Below are positions 33,484 through 43,491 of a DNA stretch of 64,000 bases, piece after piece. A program made the position numbers and the translations under genes. Numbering within the stretch: position 1 is the stretch's first letter; the number at the start of each line of letters is the position of its first letter. Source of the stretch: Ruminococcus sp. AF46-10NS (GTDB taxonomy: Bacteria > Bacillota > Clostridia > Lachnospirales > Lachnospiraceae); assembly GCF_003474435.1 (NCBI RefSeq), contig NZ_QRNF01000012.1:24397-88396 (forward strand), given 5' to 3'. Below the pieces are notes generated by a model that saw only the letters and a list, made by a program, of their open reading frames with translations, had not been told where the DNA came from and ran no database searches.

Positions 33484-34878
33484 TTGAACAATCAAACAAC
33501 TGTCTCCCAGGATGAAAATCCTCTGGGAGCTGCACCAGTAGGCAGCCTGATCGCCAAATTCGCCATTCCTGCAGTGATCAGTATGCTGGTCAGTGCATTT
33601 TACAACATAGTTGACCAGATCTTTATCGGGCAGGGAGTTGGAATGCTTGGAAATGCAGCCACCAACATTGCATTTCCGGTAACCATCATTTCCACTGCAG
33701 CCGCTCTTCTCCTGGGAATCGGAAGTGCGTCCAACTATAACCTGGAAATGGGTGCAGGCCGGGAAAAAAAGGCCAGCTCCATCGCAGGAACCGGACTTTC
33801 TTCCCTTGCAATCTTCGGCACTGTGATCGCAGTGATCGTGCTTTTGTTCCTGAAACCGCTGCTTCACCTCTTCGGCGGAACACCGGACGTTATGCCATAC
33901 GCCATTGACTACATGGGGATCACTGCCATCGGACTTCCTTTTTATGTGCTTTCCATTGGCGGTAATCACCTGATCCGCGCAGACAGAAGCCCGACTTATT
34001 CCATGACCTGCACATTGATCGGAGCCATTATCAACACCATCCTGGATCCGCTTTTTATCTTCGGATTCGGCTGGGGGATCAAAGGCGCAGCCTGGGCAAC
34101 AGTCACAGGGCAGGTCGTTTCCGGAATTCTGGTGATCTTTTATTTCGCCAGACTCCGAAAAATGTATCTTGACCGTTCCATGCTGATCCCGCGGTTTCCC
34201 AACCTGTGTGCGATCTTTTCCCTCGGAATGGCATCCTGCATCAACCAGATTGCCATTGCTGTGGTACAGATCGTTATGAACAATATTCTCCGCCACTACG
34301 GAGCAGAATCTGTTTACGGAAGTGATATCCCTATTGCCTGCGCAGGCATCATCTCAAAAGTTAACCAGGTATTTATGGCTATCTGCATCGGAATCTCCCA
34401 GGGTTCCCAGCCCATCTGGGGCTTTAATTACGGAGCCGAAAAATACAGCCGTGTACGTCAGACTTACCGCTGTTCCGTAACACTTTGCACCATTATCGCT
34501 ATGATATTTTTTATCTGCTTCCAGTTCTTCCCACATCAGATCGTGGGCATCTTCGGAAACGGAAACGATCTGTATTTTCAGTTTGCGGAAAAATATCTCC
34601 GCATCTTTATGCTGATGACTTTTGCCAATGGGATACAGCCTATGTCTGCCGGATTTTTCACCTCTATCGGCAAGGCAAAGCTTGGTATCATTATGTCCCT
34701 TACAAGACAGGTACTTTTCCTGCTGCCGCTGATCGTGATCTTCCCGCTCTTTCTTGGAATTGACGGTGTCATGTATGCAGGACCGATCGCAGATACTTCT
34801 GCTTTCGTGCTTGCAGTTGTTTTTGCAAGAAAGGAACTTGGAATTATGAAATCCATGGAATCCGACCAGGAAATTTAG
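33484..34878 (+). CDS. MATE family efflux transporter (MepA-like)
   Basis: A 464-residue, 12-segment exporter. The N-terminal signature is KFAIPAVISMLVSAFYNIVD followed by QIFIGQGVGMLGNAA; the second half shows GMASCINQIAIAVVQIVMN and FFTSIGKAKLGIIMSLTRQ. It resembles the MepA subgroup more than the MATE protein at 3259-4611, so the two are not recent duplicates. The start is a TTG after GAAGGA; there is no nearer ATG. It is monocistronic and convergent with ribU. Substrate unknown. Confidence 0.9.
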   Translation: MNNQTTVSQDENPLGAAPVGSLIAKFAIPAVISMLVSAFYNIVDQIFIGQGVGMLGNAATNIAFPVTIISTAAALLLGIGSASNYNLEMGAGREKKASSIAGTGLSSLAIFGTVIAVIVLLFLKPLLHLFGGTPDVMPYAIDYMGITAIGLPFYVLSIGGNHLIRADRSPTYSMTCTLIGAIINTILDPLFIFGFGWGIKGAAWATVTGQVVSGILVIFYFARLRKMYLDRSMLIPRFPNLCAIFSLGMASCINQIAIAVVQIVMNNILRHYGAESVYGSDIPIACAGIISKVNQVFMAICIGISQGSQPIWGFNYGAEKYSRVRQTYRCSVTLCTIIAMIFFICFQFFPHQIVGIFGNGNDLYFQFAEKYLRIFMLMTFANGIQPMSAGFFTSIGKAKLGIIMSLTRQVLFLLPLIVIFPLFLGIDGVMYAGPIADTSAFVLAVVFARKELGIMKSMESDQEI

Positions 34879-34911
34879 AAATTCAAACAAAAAATACCTG
34901 CTGACCAAAAC

Positions 34912-34967
34912 AGAAATGCCATGTACCGGCCGCTGCCTCAAACAGCTGCACGTTACATGGCATTTCT
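34912..34967. terminator. Convergent terminator between MATE and ribU
   Basis: AGAAATGCCATGTA (34912-34925) and TACATGGCATTTCT (34954-34967) are perfectly complementary over 14 bp, with an inner CAGCTG/CGCTG stem in the loop. It sits between the two converging genes. It lacks a classical T run on either side, so strength is uncertain. Confidence 0.65.
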
Positions 34968-35002
34968 ATGTTAAAATCCGTAATATGTCTTTTGCGCTTA
35001 AA

Positions 35003-35638
35003 TCAGTCACCTTTCAGCACAACACGGATTTTCTTATAAATTACAAACACGATTAGGGATGTCACTGCATATTTAAAAATATTAAACGGTGCAATGATCA
35101 GCAGTGCAAATGTAAGCAGTCCGTTTACTGAGCTGTGTACTGCGCTTCCCATCTGGATAAAAGTCTCAATCGGCATTCCAAAAGCTTTACCGTAAGCCGG
35201 GAGCAATACGAACGCATTGATGAAGCATGCAAGGATCGCTGTCAGAACAGTTCCAACTGCCATACCTGCAACTGCATGTACTCTGCTCTTCTTATGATGA
35301 AAACGGTAAATCAGTCCTGCCGGTACCACATAGGCACATCCAAACAGGAAGTTTGCAACATCACCGACACCGGCTGTCATAGTTCCCTTGGTCACAAGAT
35401 GCACGAGGATCTTCACAAGCTCGATCAGAATACCTGCTACAGGACCCATGGCAAAAGTTCCTACCATAACCGGAACCTCGGAAAAGTCAAGCTGATAAAA
35501 AGACGGTGCAAGAAACGGGATCGGAAATTCCAGATTCATCAGCACACCTGCAACAGCACCAAGCATGGCTACCTGCGCGATTGTCCTTGTCCTGCTCCTT
35601 TCCATGGCGTTTCCTCTCTGCAATACCTGTTCACTCAT
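35003..35638 (-). CDS. ribU: RibU-type riboflavin ECF transporter S component
   Basis: A 211-residue membrane protein with about six segments, the substrate-binding subunit of an energy-coupling factor importer for riboflavin. Signature segments: MLGAVAGVLMNLEFPIPFLA, FYQLDFSEVPVMVGTFAMGP near residue 50, GTMTAGVGDVANFLFGCAYV and FNIFKYAVTSLIVFVIYKKI. The ATG at 35636-35638 follows GAAGGAGAGAG; the longer frame is leader RNA. An FMN riboswitch directly upstream confirms the substrate. The flavin taken up would serve the FMN-rich redox proteins encoded at 56.8-63.6 kb. Confidence 0.93.
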   Translation of the reverse strand: MSEQVLQRGNAMERSRTRTIAQVAMLGAVAGVLMNLEFPIPFLAPSFYQLDFSEVPVMVGTFAMGPVAGILIELVKILVHLVTKGTMTAGVGDVANFLFGCAYVVPAGLIYRFHHKKSRVHAVAGMAVGTVLTAILACFINAFVLLPAYGKAFGMPIETFIQMGSAVHSSVNGLLTFALLIIAPFNIFKYAVTSLIVFVIYKKIRVVLKGD

Positions 35639-35728
35639 AATTCTCTCTCCTTCTTTCGAAATATTCCAAAGAAAATTTCTGCCAAAATCATGTCGCGAGA
35701 ATTTCCTGAATAATTCTCCCAAACATAG

Positions 35729-35893
35729 AAAACCCCGGGAACTTCTTCCCGGGGCACTGAGCACGTTTATAAAATACTGCGCGTTCTTCTCTCATCCAGA
35801 CTTTACTGTCGGTTCCGGAATCTCACCAGATCAGCCGCCGAAGCGGGTCGCGGACTATACCGCCGGTAGGGAATTACACCCTGCCCCGAAGAA
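35729..35893 (-). promoter_or_regulatory. FMN riboswitch (RFN element) with terminator
   Basis: The minus-strand leader contains the RFN core in order: CTTCGGGGCAGGGTGTAATT at the 5' side, CCCTACCGGCGGTATAGTC, CCCGCT, GGTGAGATTCCGGAACCGAC and AGTCTGGATGAGAGAAGA (aptamer about 35893-35780). Downstream, CCCCGGGAA GAAG TTCCCGGGG and TTTT (35754-35729) form the terminator. FMN binding should stop transcription before ribU. Confidence 0.96.
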
Positions 35894-35965
35894 ATTTTCT
35901 TTTGTGAATTTATTATAACTCACACTTTCTGTAATTACAACCTTTAATTTTGCTGTCTTCGCGTC

Positions 35966-38900
35966 TTACCGCTCCATAAGTACCGGTGCTTTCAGAAGTC
36001 CGGTTGGCCTTATCTGATATTCATATGCCCACAGATCACCTGTTGTTCTCCAGGCATTCGGTCCGTACCAGTCTTCTTTCCGGTCACAGTTATGCAGAGT
36101 GCCGAAGGTGTTTACCCTGTTTCCGAATACAGTCAGTTCAAGCATATGTTCTCCCGCCGGCAGTTTACCAAGAGATATCTCATATGGGGAAAATGCGATA
36201 TAACCTGCCTCTTTTCCGTCAACAGATGCTTTTATTACAGGTGCACGGAATAAATTTTCACGGACACTTACTTCGCCGCCGTTGCTTACAAACGGAATCT
36301 GATAGGTCACATTTCCACCGTAGAACGGATAGCCCTGGCTGGTAAGATCACTGAAAGCTGCTTTGTGGCTCGCTGCGCCAAGTATCTGGTCTCTTCCCAC
36401 AACTTTTACTGAGAATTCTCCAAGAAGGAACATGGCCTCGATATTTACTTTGGAATTATACGGAATCTCCACGATCAGCTCATGCTCTCCTGCTTCCATA
36501 TCCGGCATCAGTATCTTGCGGATGCAGTGATCCACATACCATCCGTCAGCCTTGTTTTCCACTGGCTTTGCATCCAGGAATATCTTTGTCTTCTCATCAT
36601 TTTCCATTGCAAGGAATGTTCCCTTTAATGCTGTTTCGGTATTGATATGGAACCGTAAAGCCAAAGTGTGTTCAAAACCTTCCACCTTATCGTTGGTCCA
36701 TGGCTGCGCAAAAGCCTCCATACGGAGCGGATATCCCAGTTTTTCACGGAAACGGTTATCAATACGGAGGATTTCATCCTCATCCTGCCACTCACCGCCG
36801 TCAAACGCATACTCAGCAAGATCCAGGATGCTTACATTCGGCTCACTGCGGACGATCTCCACCTGGTCGGAAATATCCAGTGCACAGCTGCACTTCTTTG
36901 CCTCACACGCCGAACCAAACTCACTATTCTCTTCTCCTGTACCAGCAGGCTCCAGCCAGAGAAGAAGACTGTCATGGTCAAACATACTCCGTTTCAGAAC
37001 AGTGTCCCCTTTATGGTACTCTGCATTTACCGGATAGATCTCACCGGTCATGGCATCGTACACCGTTACCTTCCATGCTCCGCGGATACGGATACGAAGC
37101 TTTTCTTCTCTTGGAAGATCCTGGTTTTTCTTGCGCTCCTGCAGTTCATTGATCACGATACAGGCATCGGAAATCTTCTCTGTGCGGTTTACATGGCACA
37201 GGAACAGCCAGCGGTTTTCTCCCTCTTCTCGCATCTGGTAGATCAGGTTTGTGGAAGGTTTACCATCATCCTCAAGTACCTCGATATCTCTTGCACCTTT
37301 CACAGCTTCCAGCAGACGGTACTTGCTGAATGCCACAGTCTCACACTTATCTGCCAGCTTCGCACCTCTGTCTGACGGATAGGCATCTGCATATTTCGGA
37401 ATCTGGCCTGCGAAGATCACACGACCGCCTCGTTCTTTGAATTTCTCAAGAATCTCCAAAGTAGAGTTTCGAAGTGTCAGGCAGTTTGGTACAAGAACAG
37501 TATCGTATTTCATTGCTCCGACTTTCAGAAGTTTTTCCTCTTCCTGACCCATATTCAGGTCCGGAAGCAATGATTCAGAAATAAAATCAAAATCAACGGT
37601 ACCGTAAAGCAGCCACTCGATCATATGGATAAAGTTCTCATCCATCTCCTCACGGATCGGTGCTGTCTGCTCCTTCGGACCCCAGAAAAGCCAGTAGGAC
37701 TCTACCGGATGGATCACAGCCAGCTTCACATGAGGAACACCTCTTGTCAGTGCTGTATTTACTCTTGCAAAATAATTCTCTACAAGAGGATATTCTTTAT
37801 ACCACGGTGACTGATAGCTGATAGAAGCCGGATAATCACGTTTCGCTTCGCCGGCCATAGAAGTCCAGGTCAGATGAGGTACACGGACAGTTACACCAAG
37901 AGCTGCCTGCCAGTCGCCCTGGAGCTTATGTCCCCGGAAATCAAAATCCCAGTTTGTAACGCCGTAAAGCTCACTTGTCATACCTTCTCTTCCGAACTGA
38001 TGCACTGCGCTCTCTGCCTGCTTCGCAGTAGAAAGCTCTCTTCTGTCACAGAGCATATCAATTCCCGGAATTTCGAAAGAACGATAAGAACGCATTGCCT
38101 CACCAAGTGCTGCTGTCTGTGTTTCCAGAGTAGGCTCTTCCATCATATGGCCTGTCAGTGCGATCCCATGCTCCCTGCACCAGCCTCCAATAGTATCTGC
38201 AAAAGCATCTGCAAAACGCTCTGCGATATGGTCATGATACTCATAACGGATTCTGGAAACAGCCTCTCCCGGAAGCTCCCAGAACAGCTCCGGAAGGTGT
38301 TCAAGAAGGCTGTGTCCATATGCAGCCTTGAAAGTATCCTCCAGATCATCGGTGTAAGGAATGGTCACATCCATCCTCTCATCTGCAAAATCCAGGCACT
38401 GTTTATGGGAAAACTGTGGCTCATCTGTGAAGATCGCGGGAATCGTTTTTCCAAATTCCCGTCCCAGATTTTCATAATATTTCTCGTGTGTTACCTCAAC
38501 GAAACGCTTTACGGCCTCTTTATCAAGGGTATTCAGATAGGCTTCGTTATTGAACCATGGATTATCGCCGGATACCTCAAGATAAGCAAACCATTCCTGA
38601 AATCCCTCTTTCAGCTCCTGGTCCTCACTGATCTTCTCATACTCTGCCAGATAACCATTCTCCAGGCGCACCTGATATCTTCCAAGAAAAGTCCTCTCAT
38701 TGCTTCGGACAGCCTGCCCGGATGACCTGAGATCACTGTTCCCGATTTCTTTTCCATCCTGACATTCCGGTGTGAAAAGCAGAAATCTGATTCTGTATTT
38801 ATGGTCTCTTGTAACCAGTCCACCGCCTGCACCTGACGGCCAGCGATCTTCATCATAAAGCCATGTGAGCATGTCTTTTTCCAGGCTTTTTTTCCAGGAA

Positions 38901-39127
38901 TATTTTACCAACTCCAGGAATTCCTCACCCAAGTACGGATTGTCCATTCCTGTACGACAGTGTATATGTCCTCCTCCCATTCCCATGGCCTTCAGCGCAT
39001 CCAGAGTGTTGTCGATCTCTGCTTTTGTCATGCGGCAGTTCCAGGCCCAGAACGGTGCTGCCCTGTACTCGCTGCCCGGATTCTGAAATTTCTCTTTTGT
39101 AAGTTTTTCCCCATTATGATACAGCAT
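35966..39127 (-). CDS. Large glycoside hydrolase (GH106-like, possible alpha-L-rhamnosidase)
   Basis: A 1053-residue cytoplasmic enzyme without signal peptide. The N-terminal barrel region carries YRAAPFWAWNCRMTKAEIDN, ALKAMGMGGGHIHCRTGMDN and WLYDEDRWPSGAGGG, which resemble GH106-type enzymes. The catalytic-domain centre has IFTDEPQFSHKQ and HGIALTGHMMEEPTLETQ. The last 200 residues form a beta-sandwich (GYPFYGGNVTYQIPFVSNGG; ending RPTGLLKAPVLMER). It is downstream of a YesM/YesN pair and an ABC importer on the same strand, so it should cleave an imported oligosaccharide. Rhamnoside specificity is suggested by family resemblance only. Confidence 0.8.
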   Translation of the reverse strand: MLYHNGEKLTKEKFQNPGSEYRAAPFWAWNCRMTKAEIDNTLDALKAMGMGGGHIHCRTGMDNPYLGEEFLELVKYSWKKSLEKDMLTWLYDEDRWPSGAGGGLVTRDHKYRIRFLLFTPECQDGKEIGNSDLRSSGQAVRSNERTFLGRYQVRLENGYLAEYEKISEDQELKEGFQEWFAYLEVSGDNPWFNNEAYLNTLDKEAVKRFVEVTHEKYYENLGREFGKTIPAIFTDEPQFSHKQCLDFADERMDVTIPYTDDLEDTFKAAYGHSLLEHLPELFWELPGEAVSRIRYEYHDHIAERFADAFADTIGGWCREHGIALTGHMMEEPTLETQTAALGEAMRSYRSFEIPGIDMLCDRRELSTAKQAESAVHQFGREGMTSELYGVTNWDFDFRGHKLQGDWQAALGVTVRVPHLTWTSMAGEAKRDYPASISYQSPWYKEYPLVENYFARVNTALTRGVPHVKLAVIHPVESYWLFWGPKEQTAPIREEMDENFIHMIEWLLYGTVDFDFISESLLPDLNMGQEEEKLLKVGAMKYDTVLVPNCLTLRNSTLEILEKFKERGGRVIFAGQIPKYADAYPSDRGAKLADKCETVAFSKYRLLEAVKGARDIEVLEDDGKPSTNLIYQMREEGENRWLFLCHVNRTEKISDACIVINELQERKKNQDLPREEKLRIRIRGAWKVTVYDAMTGEIYPVNAEYHKGDTVLKRSMFDHDSLLLWLEPAGTGEENSEFGSACEAKKCSCALDISDQVEIVRSEPNVSILDLAEYAFDGGEWQDEDEILRIDNRFREKLGYPLRMEAFAQPWTNDKVEGFEHTLALRFHINTETALKGTFLAMENDEKTKIFLDAKPVENKADGWYVDHCIRKILMPDMEAGEHELIVEIPYNSKVNIEAMFLLGEFSVKVVGRDQILGAASHKAAFSDLTSQGYPFYGGNVTYQIPFVSNGGEVSVRENLFRAPVIKASVDGKEAGYIAFSPYEISLGKLPAGEHMLELTVFGNRVNTFGTLHNCDRKEDWYGPNAWRTTGDLWAYEYQIRPTGLLKAPVLMER

Positions 39128-39182
39128 ACCTTAACCCTCCATTTTGGTTTTATATTATTTTTGTTATATCATCCCAACTTTT

Positions 39183-40676
39183 TTATTTTTCAACATATTC
39201 TGACGGCCGCACTCCTGTATAGGAATAAAAAATACGGCTGAAATAAAACTGATCCTTATACCCAACTTTCTCCGCAACATCCTTCACATACATCTTATCT
39301 TCCCGAAGAAGAAGCTTCTTGGCTTTTTCCATTCGAAGTGCAGTCAGATACGTATTAAATGACGCATCCTCATATTTACGGAAAAGTCTGCTTAAATAAG
39401 TCTGTGAAACGCCTACCGCTTTGCTTACACTATGAAGTGACAGCTGTTCTGCCATATGCTTACGTATGTATTCTTTTACACTGTCAAAATATTCTTCTGT
39501 GTCTGCTTTCTGTGCGGGAGCACTTTCCTCACGGACATCCTTGAAGAAAATATCTGAAATTCCGCAGCAAAGCTGATCCACATTCTCTGCACCGGAAAAA
39601 ATGTCATCCATAAGAAATTCTGCTTCCCGGTAATCCCTGTTTCCTGCATTGTAACGCTGAAGCAGATAACCAATCTGCCGCACACGCCCTTCGATCCAGA
39701 GCTGAGTATGTTCTTCTTTTACCCACTTACGGATCAGCGTTTCCGTATCCTTCTGAAGCCGGTCATACTTCTGTTTTTCTGCCAGATATTCTAACTCCTC
39801 CAGATATTCATAATCCCGCCCGGATGATCCGGGTGTCTGAAAATTTCCGACATCCTCTATAATAATAGTCTGGCTCTTTCCCAGAATAATGGAAGCATCC
39901 AGTGCCCGGTAAAGTTCACGAACCATCTCTCCGATCTGCCCTGCCGGAACTGATTTTCTTCGGATAATAGTAGTCACATAAGCCGCTTCCGGCTGTTCTT
40001 TTTCAATACGGCGGCGGATCATCTGTTCATAATCTTCATCACTGACAAGCACGCCCGGGCAGAGATAAAGCGTCTCCTGTGTATCACGGCCATATGCCAG
40101 CATCATCTCATTGATATCCGAAAAAATCTCCTTTTTTCCCCGCTCCCCATAGCGGCTTGGAAGTCCGTTCAGCCTGACGATCGCCCCGTAATAATTTTCC
40201 GACTGAAAGTATCTTCTGAGAGCTTTTTCATCTACAGGAAGCTCATTTACCATCCTGTGCATAAGAACGTTTCGTTCTTTATAATATTTCTGTCTCAGCT
40301 TGTCTTCAATCTTTACGATCAGCTTGGCAAACTCTGACGGTACGATCGGTTTCAAAATATAATCACACACACCAAATGCGATAGCCTGCTTCGCATATTC
40401 AAATTCCTGATATCCGCTGACTATCACACTGAGCACTTCCGGATAACGTTTCTTTGTTTCTTCTACAAGCTTCAGTCCATTCATCACCGGCATCTGGATA
40501 TCTGTGATCAGAACATCTGGTTCTCTTTTTTTCTCCATCAGTTCCAGTGCTTCCTCACCGTCATAGGCAGTTCCCATAATCTCAAACTTGTTGTACTTCT
40601 GTTTTATAATATTGACGATCAGACTGGCTGCCATCGGCTCATCATCAACAATCATCACTTGATACATCGGCTTCAT
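39183..40676 (-). CDS. YesN-like response regulator with AraC output
   Basis: A 497-residue response regulator. The receiver domain is residues 1-120 (VMIVDDEPMAASLIVNIIK; phospho-Asp in DVLITDIQMPVMNG near 56; conserved Lys in YILKPI). The middle is a variable linker. The C-terminal 100 residues hold two AraC helix-turn-helix units: LHSVSKAVGVSQTYLSRLF and VKDVAEKVGYKDQFYFSRIF, ending GVRPSEYVEK. Its start overlaps the kinase gene by 32 bp, so the two are translationally coupled. It probably activates the importer genes at 42.6-45.8 kb and the hydrolase gene 56 bp downstream. Confidence 0.93.
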   Translation of the reverse strand: MKPMYQVMIVDDEPMAASLIVNIIKQKYNKFEIMGTAYDGEEALELMEKKREPDVLITDIQMPVMNGLKLVEETKKRYPEVLSVIVSGYQEFEYAKQAIAFGVCDYILKPIVPSEFAKLIVKIEDKLRQKYYKERNVLMHRMVNELPVDEKALRRYFQSENYYGAIVRLNGLPSRYGERGKKEIFSDINEMMLAYGRDTQETLYLCPGVLVSDEDYEQMIRRRIEKEQPEAAYVTTIIRRKSVPAGQIGEMVRELYRALDASIILGKSQTIIIEDVGNFQTPGSSGRDYEYLEELEYLAEKQKYDRLQKDTETLIRKWVKEEHTQLWIEGRVRQIGYLLQRYNAGNRDYREAEFLMDDIFSGAENVDQLCCGISDIFFKDVREESAPAQKADTEEYFDSVKEYIRKHMAEQLSLHSVSKAVGVSQTYLSRLFRKYEDASFNTYLTALRMEKAKKLLLREDKMYVKDVAEKVGYKDQFYFSRIFYSYTGVRPSEYVEK

Positions 40677-42465
40677 CCTCCTTTTCCGATACCCCTATGA
40701 TGACACTTAATCCTTCTTCAAGATTTCTTATCCGGAATACTGCTCTTCCATTGTACAGAAGGAACATTCTGGCATAGGTATTCGCCAGCCCCATACCTCC
40801 GATTTCCATCTCTATACTGCTTCCCTTGGACATGATCTTTTTCCGGATTTTTCTCATTTTTTCGTTTAACTCTTCACGCACTTCTTCCGTGGTCCCCTGT
40901 CCGTTATCCCGGACTTCAAAGTACCAGCCCGTTTCATCTCTCCAGCCATGTACGTGAATTTTCATGATATTTTTGCTGTTATTATATCCGTGCTGTATGC
41001 TGTTCTCCACCAGCTGCTGCAGTACAATCTTGGGAAGCTGCTCATGTTTTACGGATTCCTCACACTCCACTTCCACCTCCAGCCGATGTTCATATCTGGA
41101 TTTCAGCAGAAAAATATAACGTTCAAGATACTCCAGCTCCTTTTCTACTGTTGCGTATCTCTCCTTTGTGTTCGTGGAATATCGGAGCATGGCTGCCAGA
41201 CAGCCGCATATTTCACAGATTTCCTCATCACCGTCCATAATGCCTCTGCTTGATATCACATTCAGTATATTGTAGAGAAAATGCGGATTAACCTGCGCCT
41301 GCAGGGTATCGAACTGTGCCTGAAGTTGCAGAAGAGACATTCGTTTTTCCTTTACAATGGATTCGTTCAGTCTGTGCATCAGATTCTGGTATGCGATTCC
41401 TACAGCCTGCACTTCATCATCTGTATCCGGAACTGCAAGCTCTGCATCCAGATTCTCGAGCCCTGTATTTTCCATCTGATCTTTTAACACAGTCAACGGC
41501 CTGGAAAGCTTGCTGGCAATAAAGATTACCACACCCATGGAGATCACAAAACAGCCGACAGCCATTCCCAGAGCGATCATCACGGCCTCTTTCATACCCG
41601 CAACGATCTCCGTTTTTTCCTCCAGGACAACCACACGAATCCCATAATTATCGGATATCTCTGATGCTGATGCCCACATGCTTGTATCTGAGGAAACGGT
41701 AATAGAATCCATTTTTGTTACTTCCGGATGTTTTTTTATGTAGCTTACCAGATCGCCGGTCAGGCCCTCGGACTGATACAGTATTTCTCCTCCCGGAAGA
41801 AACGCCACAACTTTAATATCGGAATCCGGAATCTCAAATATATCCTTCAGTTCATCCGTAGCATACTGAACTTCAATATATCCGAAATCTCCGCCCTGTA
41901 CTTTTCTGGCCAGGGAAAAAACTTCCTCGCTTTCCCGGATTCCCCAGCCATCCATATGTGGTGCTATCAGGATCGGTTTACCGTGCATTCTGTCTGCTGA
42001 ATCCAGCCATTTAATGTTGGATGTATTTCTTGCCTTATTGGTAAGCTTGGAACCGGTATTGGTACTGGATGCCACATCTCCGAACTCATTAAAAATGATC
42101 ACCCTGTAAAAATTACTGTTGATATAGTACATGGCAAGTCCTGTATTTAAGGTATCCAGAAGATCATTGTGTTTTATCGTTTTACCAAGTCCGTCATTGC
42201 CTTTTTCATAATATTTCGGCAATGTTTTCATTGCATTGAGCATATCCTGTTCTGACAGGATATAATCTGTCACATGCTTCATGGAATCTACTTTAAAGTC
42301 AACATTAGCAGCTGTCTGCCTGGAATAGAATTTCAGGCTTTGAGCTGCTTTTTCAGATAGCCTTTTTGAATTATAGTTATAGCATACTATACCCAGGATT
42401 GCCGATATAAAAAATATTACAATGGAAAAACCCAAAATCAGTTTTGTGCGGAATTTCATAAACAC
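40645..42465 (-). CDS. YesM-like sensor histidine kinase
   Basis: A 606-residue membrane kinase. Segment 1 (LILGFSIVIFFISAILGIVC, residues 8-27) and segment 2 (AVMIALGMAVGCFVISMGVV, about 290-315) flank a Cache-type extracellular sensor. A HAMP domain follows (SKLSRPLTVLKDQMENTG). The kinase core is of the HisKA_5/LytS class: LQAQVNPHFLYNILNVISSR contains the phospho-His near residue 398, and the ATPase has QQLVENSIQHGYN and GGMGLANTYARM. It senses an extracellular signal, probably a sugar, and phosphorylates the coupled YesN-like partner. It follows the permease genes after a terminator. Confidence 0.93.
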   Translation of the reverse strand: MFMKFRTKLILGFSIVIFFISAILGIVCYNYNSKRLSEKAAQSLKFYSRQTAANVDFKVDSMKHVTDYILSEQDMLNAMKTLPKYYEKGNDGLGKTIKHNDLLDTLNTGLAMYYINSNFYRVIIFNEFGDVASSTNTGSKLTNKARNTSNIKWLDSADRMHGKPILIAPHMDGWGIRESEEVFSLARKVQGGDFGYIEVQYATDELKDIFEIPDSDIKVVAFLPGGEILYQSEGLTGDLVSYIKKHPEVTKMDSITVSSDTSMWASASEISDNYGIRVVVLEEKTEIVAGMKEAVMIALGMAVGCFVISMGVVIFIASKLSRPLTVLKDQMENTGLENLDAELAVPDTDDEVQAVGIAYQNLMHRLNESIVKEKRMSLLQLQAQFDTLQAQVNPHFLYNILNVISSRGIMDGDEEICEICGCLAAMLRYSTNTKERYATVEKELEYLERYIFLLKSRYEHRLEVEVECEESVKHEQLPKIVLQQLVENSIQHGYNNSKNIMKIHVHGWRDETGWYFEVRDNGQGTTEEVREELNEKMRKIRKKIMSKGSSIEMEIGGMGLANTYARMFLLYNGRAVFRIRNLEEGLSVIIGVSEKEDEADVSSDDC

Positions 42466-42487
42466 ACCTCATATATTTTTATTTGCC

Positions 42488-42526
42488 AAAACAGATACCC
42501 CGCCGTCACAGCAGAGTATCTGTTTT
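42488..42526 (-). terminator. Hairpin between the permease operon and yesM
   Basis: AAAACAGATAC (42488-42498) and GTATCTGTTTT (42516-42526) are perfect 11-bp complements around a 17-base GC-rich loop. It lies between the stop of the second permease gene and the kinase gene's start, and should reduce read-through. The T run is better on the plus strand, so it may be bidirectional. Confidence 0.65.
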
Positions 42527-42567
42527 CTTTTTATCTGCATGGCATGTCAGGCGGATAAAACCATCCT

Positions 42568-42616
42568 TATTCACTGCTTGCTTATCATAACCGAATAACT
42601 GCTTCGCAGTTGATTC
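42568..42616. repeat. Partial hairpin repeat related to the 56.8-kb repeat
   Basis: The stretch TTGCTTATCATAACCGAATA followed by ACTGCTTCGCAGTT shares its arrangement with 56829-56870 (TTGCTCATAACCGAATAACT, GCTCCGCAGTT). The core AACTGC-TTC-GCAGTT is a hairpin. It lies after the permease operon, the same position relative to a gene end as the other copies. Confidence 0.6.
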
Positions 42617-42659
42617 AGTCATGATAATACCACACAAATCCGATTTTGCATATTTGGCA

Positions 42660-43490
42660 TCAGCCTTTGACAGCTCCTGCTACCATACCGTCTACGATCT
42701 TCTTGTTGAAAAACAGGAAGAGAATCAGCATCGGGATAGTGATTATCAGTACATCTGCAAACAGCAGGTTATAAGAACTGGAGTATCTGCCCATAAAGTT
42801 ATAAAGAGTAAGCTGAACTGTTACATTATCATTTCCCGGAAGGAAGTACAGCGGGTTAGTAAAATCGTTGAAAATTGTTACCGCATTCAGGATGATAATT
42901 GTGGATGTAACCGGTTTCAGAAGAGGGAAAATAATCCTTATAAACAGATTGCTTCTTGTACATCCATCGATGTAGCCTGCCTCCTCAAGCTCTACAGGGA
43001 TCGTATTCATAAAACCTTTGTAAAGCATGATGGTAAACGGAATCTGAAGTGCTGTCTCAACCATGATCATACCAAACATGGTTTTGTAAATATGAAGTCC
43101 CTGCATAACCCAGATTGTAGGAAGGATTGCAGGAGGAATCATAAGACCTGTCATAACAAGTGTATCCACGATCTTTACAGGTCTGTCAGATCTTCTCTGA
43201 AGAACATAGCCGGCCATGGATCCTACAATGATAAGCACGATCAGGGATCCTACAGTAAGGATAATACTGTTCTTGAATGCTGTGATGATCTGATAATTAT
43301 TTGCGGAAAATACTTCTTTGAAGTTGCTCCACATCCACTCAGTCGGAAGGGAAAGTCTCAGAAGGTTTGCTTCTTTTCTGTCCTTCAGTGCATTGATCAG
43401 CATGAAGAGAAACGGTACTGCAAAAATGAGAATACCGAAAACACATCCAAGGATGTCTCCTAATAAGGTAAGTCTTTTCTGTTTTTTCAT
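42660..43490 (-). CDS. ABC sugar importer permease, MalG-like
   Basis: A 276-residue inner-membrane permease with about six segments. The EAA loop that contacts the ATPase is ELEEAGYIDGCTRSNLFIRI, followed by IIFPLLKPV, near residues 180-205. Other markers are SLIVLIIVGSMAGYVLQRR and MLILFLFFNKKIVDGMVAGA at the end, typical of the MalG side of carbohydrate uptake class 1. The ATG at 43488-43490 after GGGAGGTG is chosen over a longer frame. It is cotranscribed with the MalF-like gene one base upstream. No ATPase is encoded here; a shared MsmK-type ATPase elsewhere is likely. Confidence 0.92.
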   Translation of the reverse strand: MKKQKRLTLLGDILGCVFGILIFAVPFLFMLINALKDRKEANLLRLSLPTEWMWSNFKEVFSANNYQIITAFKNSIILTVGSLIVLIIVGSMAGYVLQRRSDRPVKIVDTLVMTGLMIPPAILPTIWVMQGLHIYKTMFGMIMVETALQIPFTIMLYKGFMNTIPVELEEAGYIDGCTRSNLFIRIIFPLLKPVTSTIIILNAVTIFNDFTNPLYFLPGNDNVTVQLTLYNFMGRYSSSYNLLFADVLIITIPMLILFLFFNKKIVDGMVAGAVKG

Positions 43491-43491
43491 T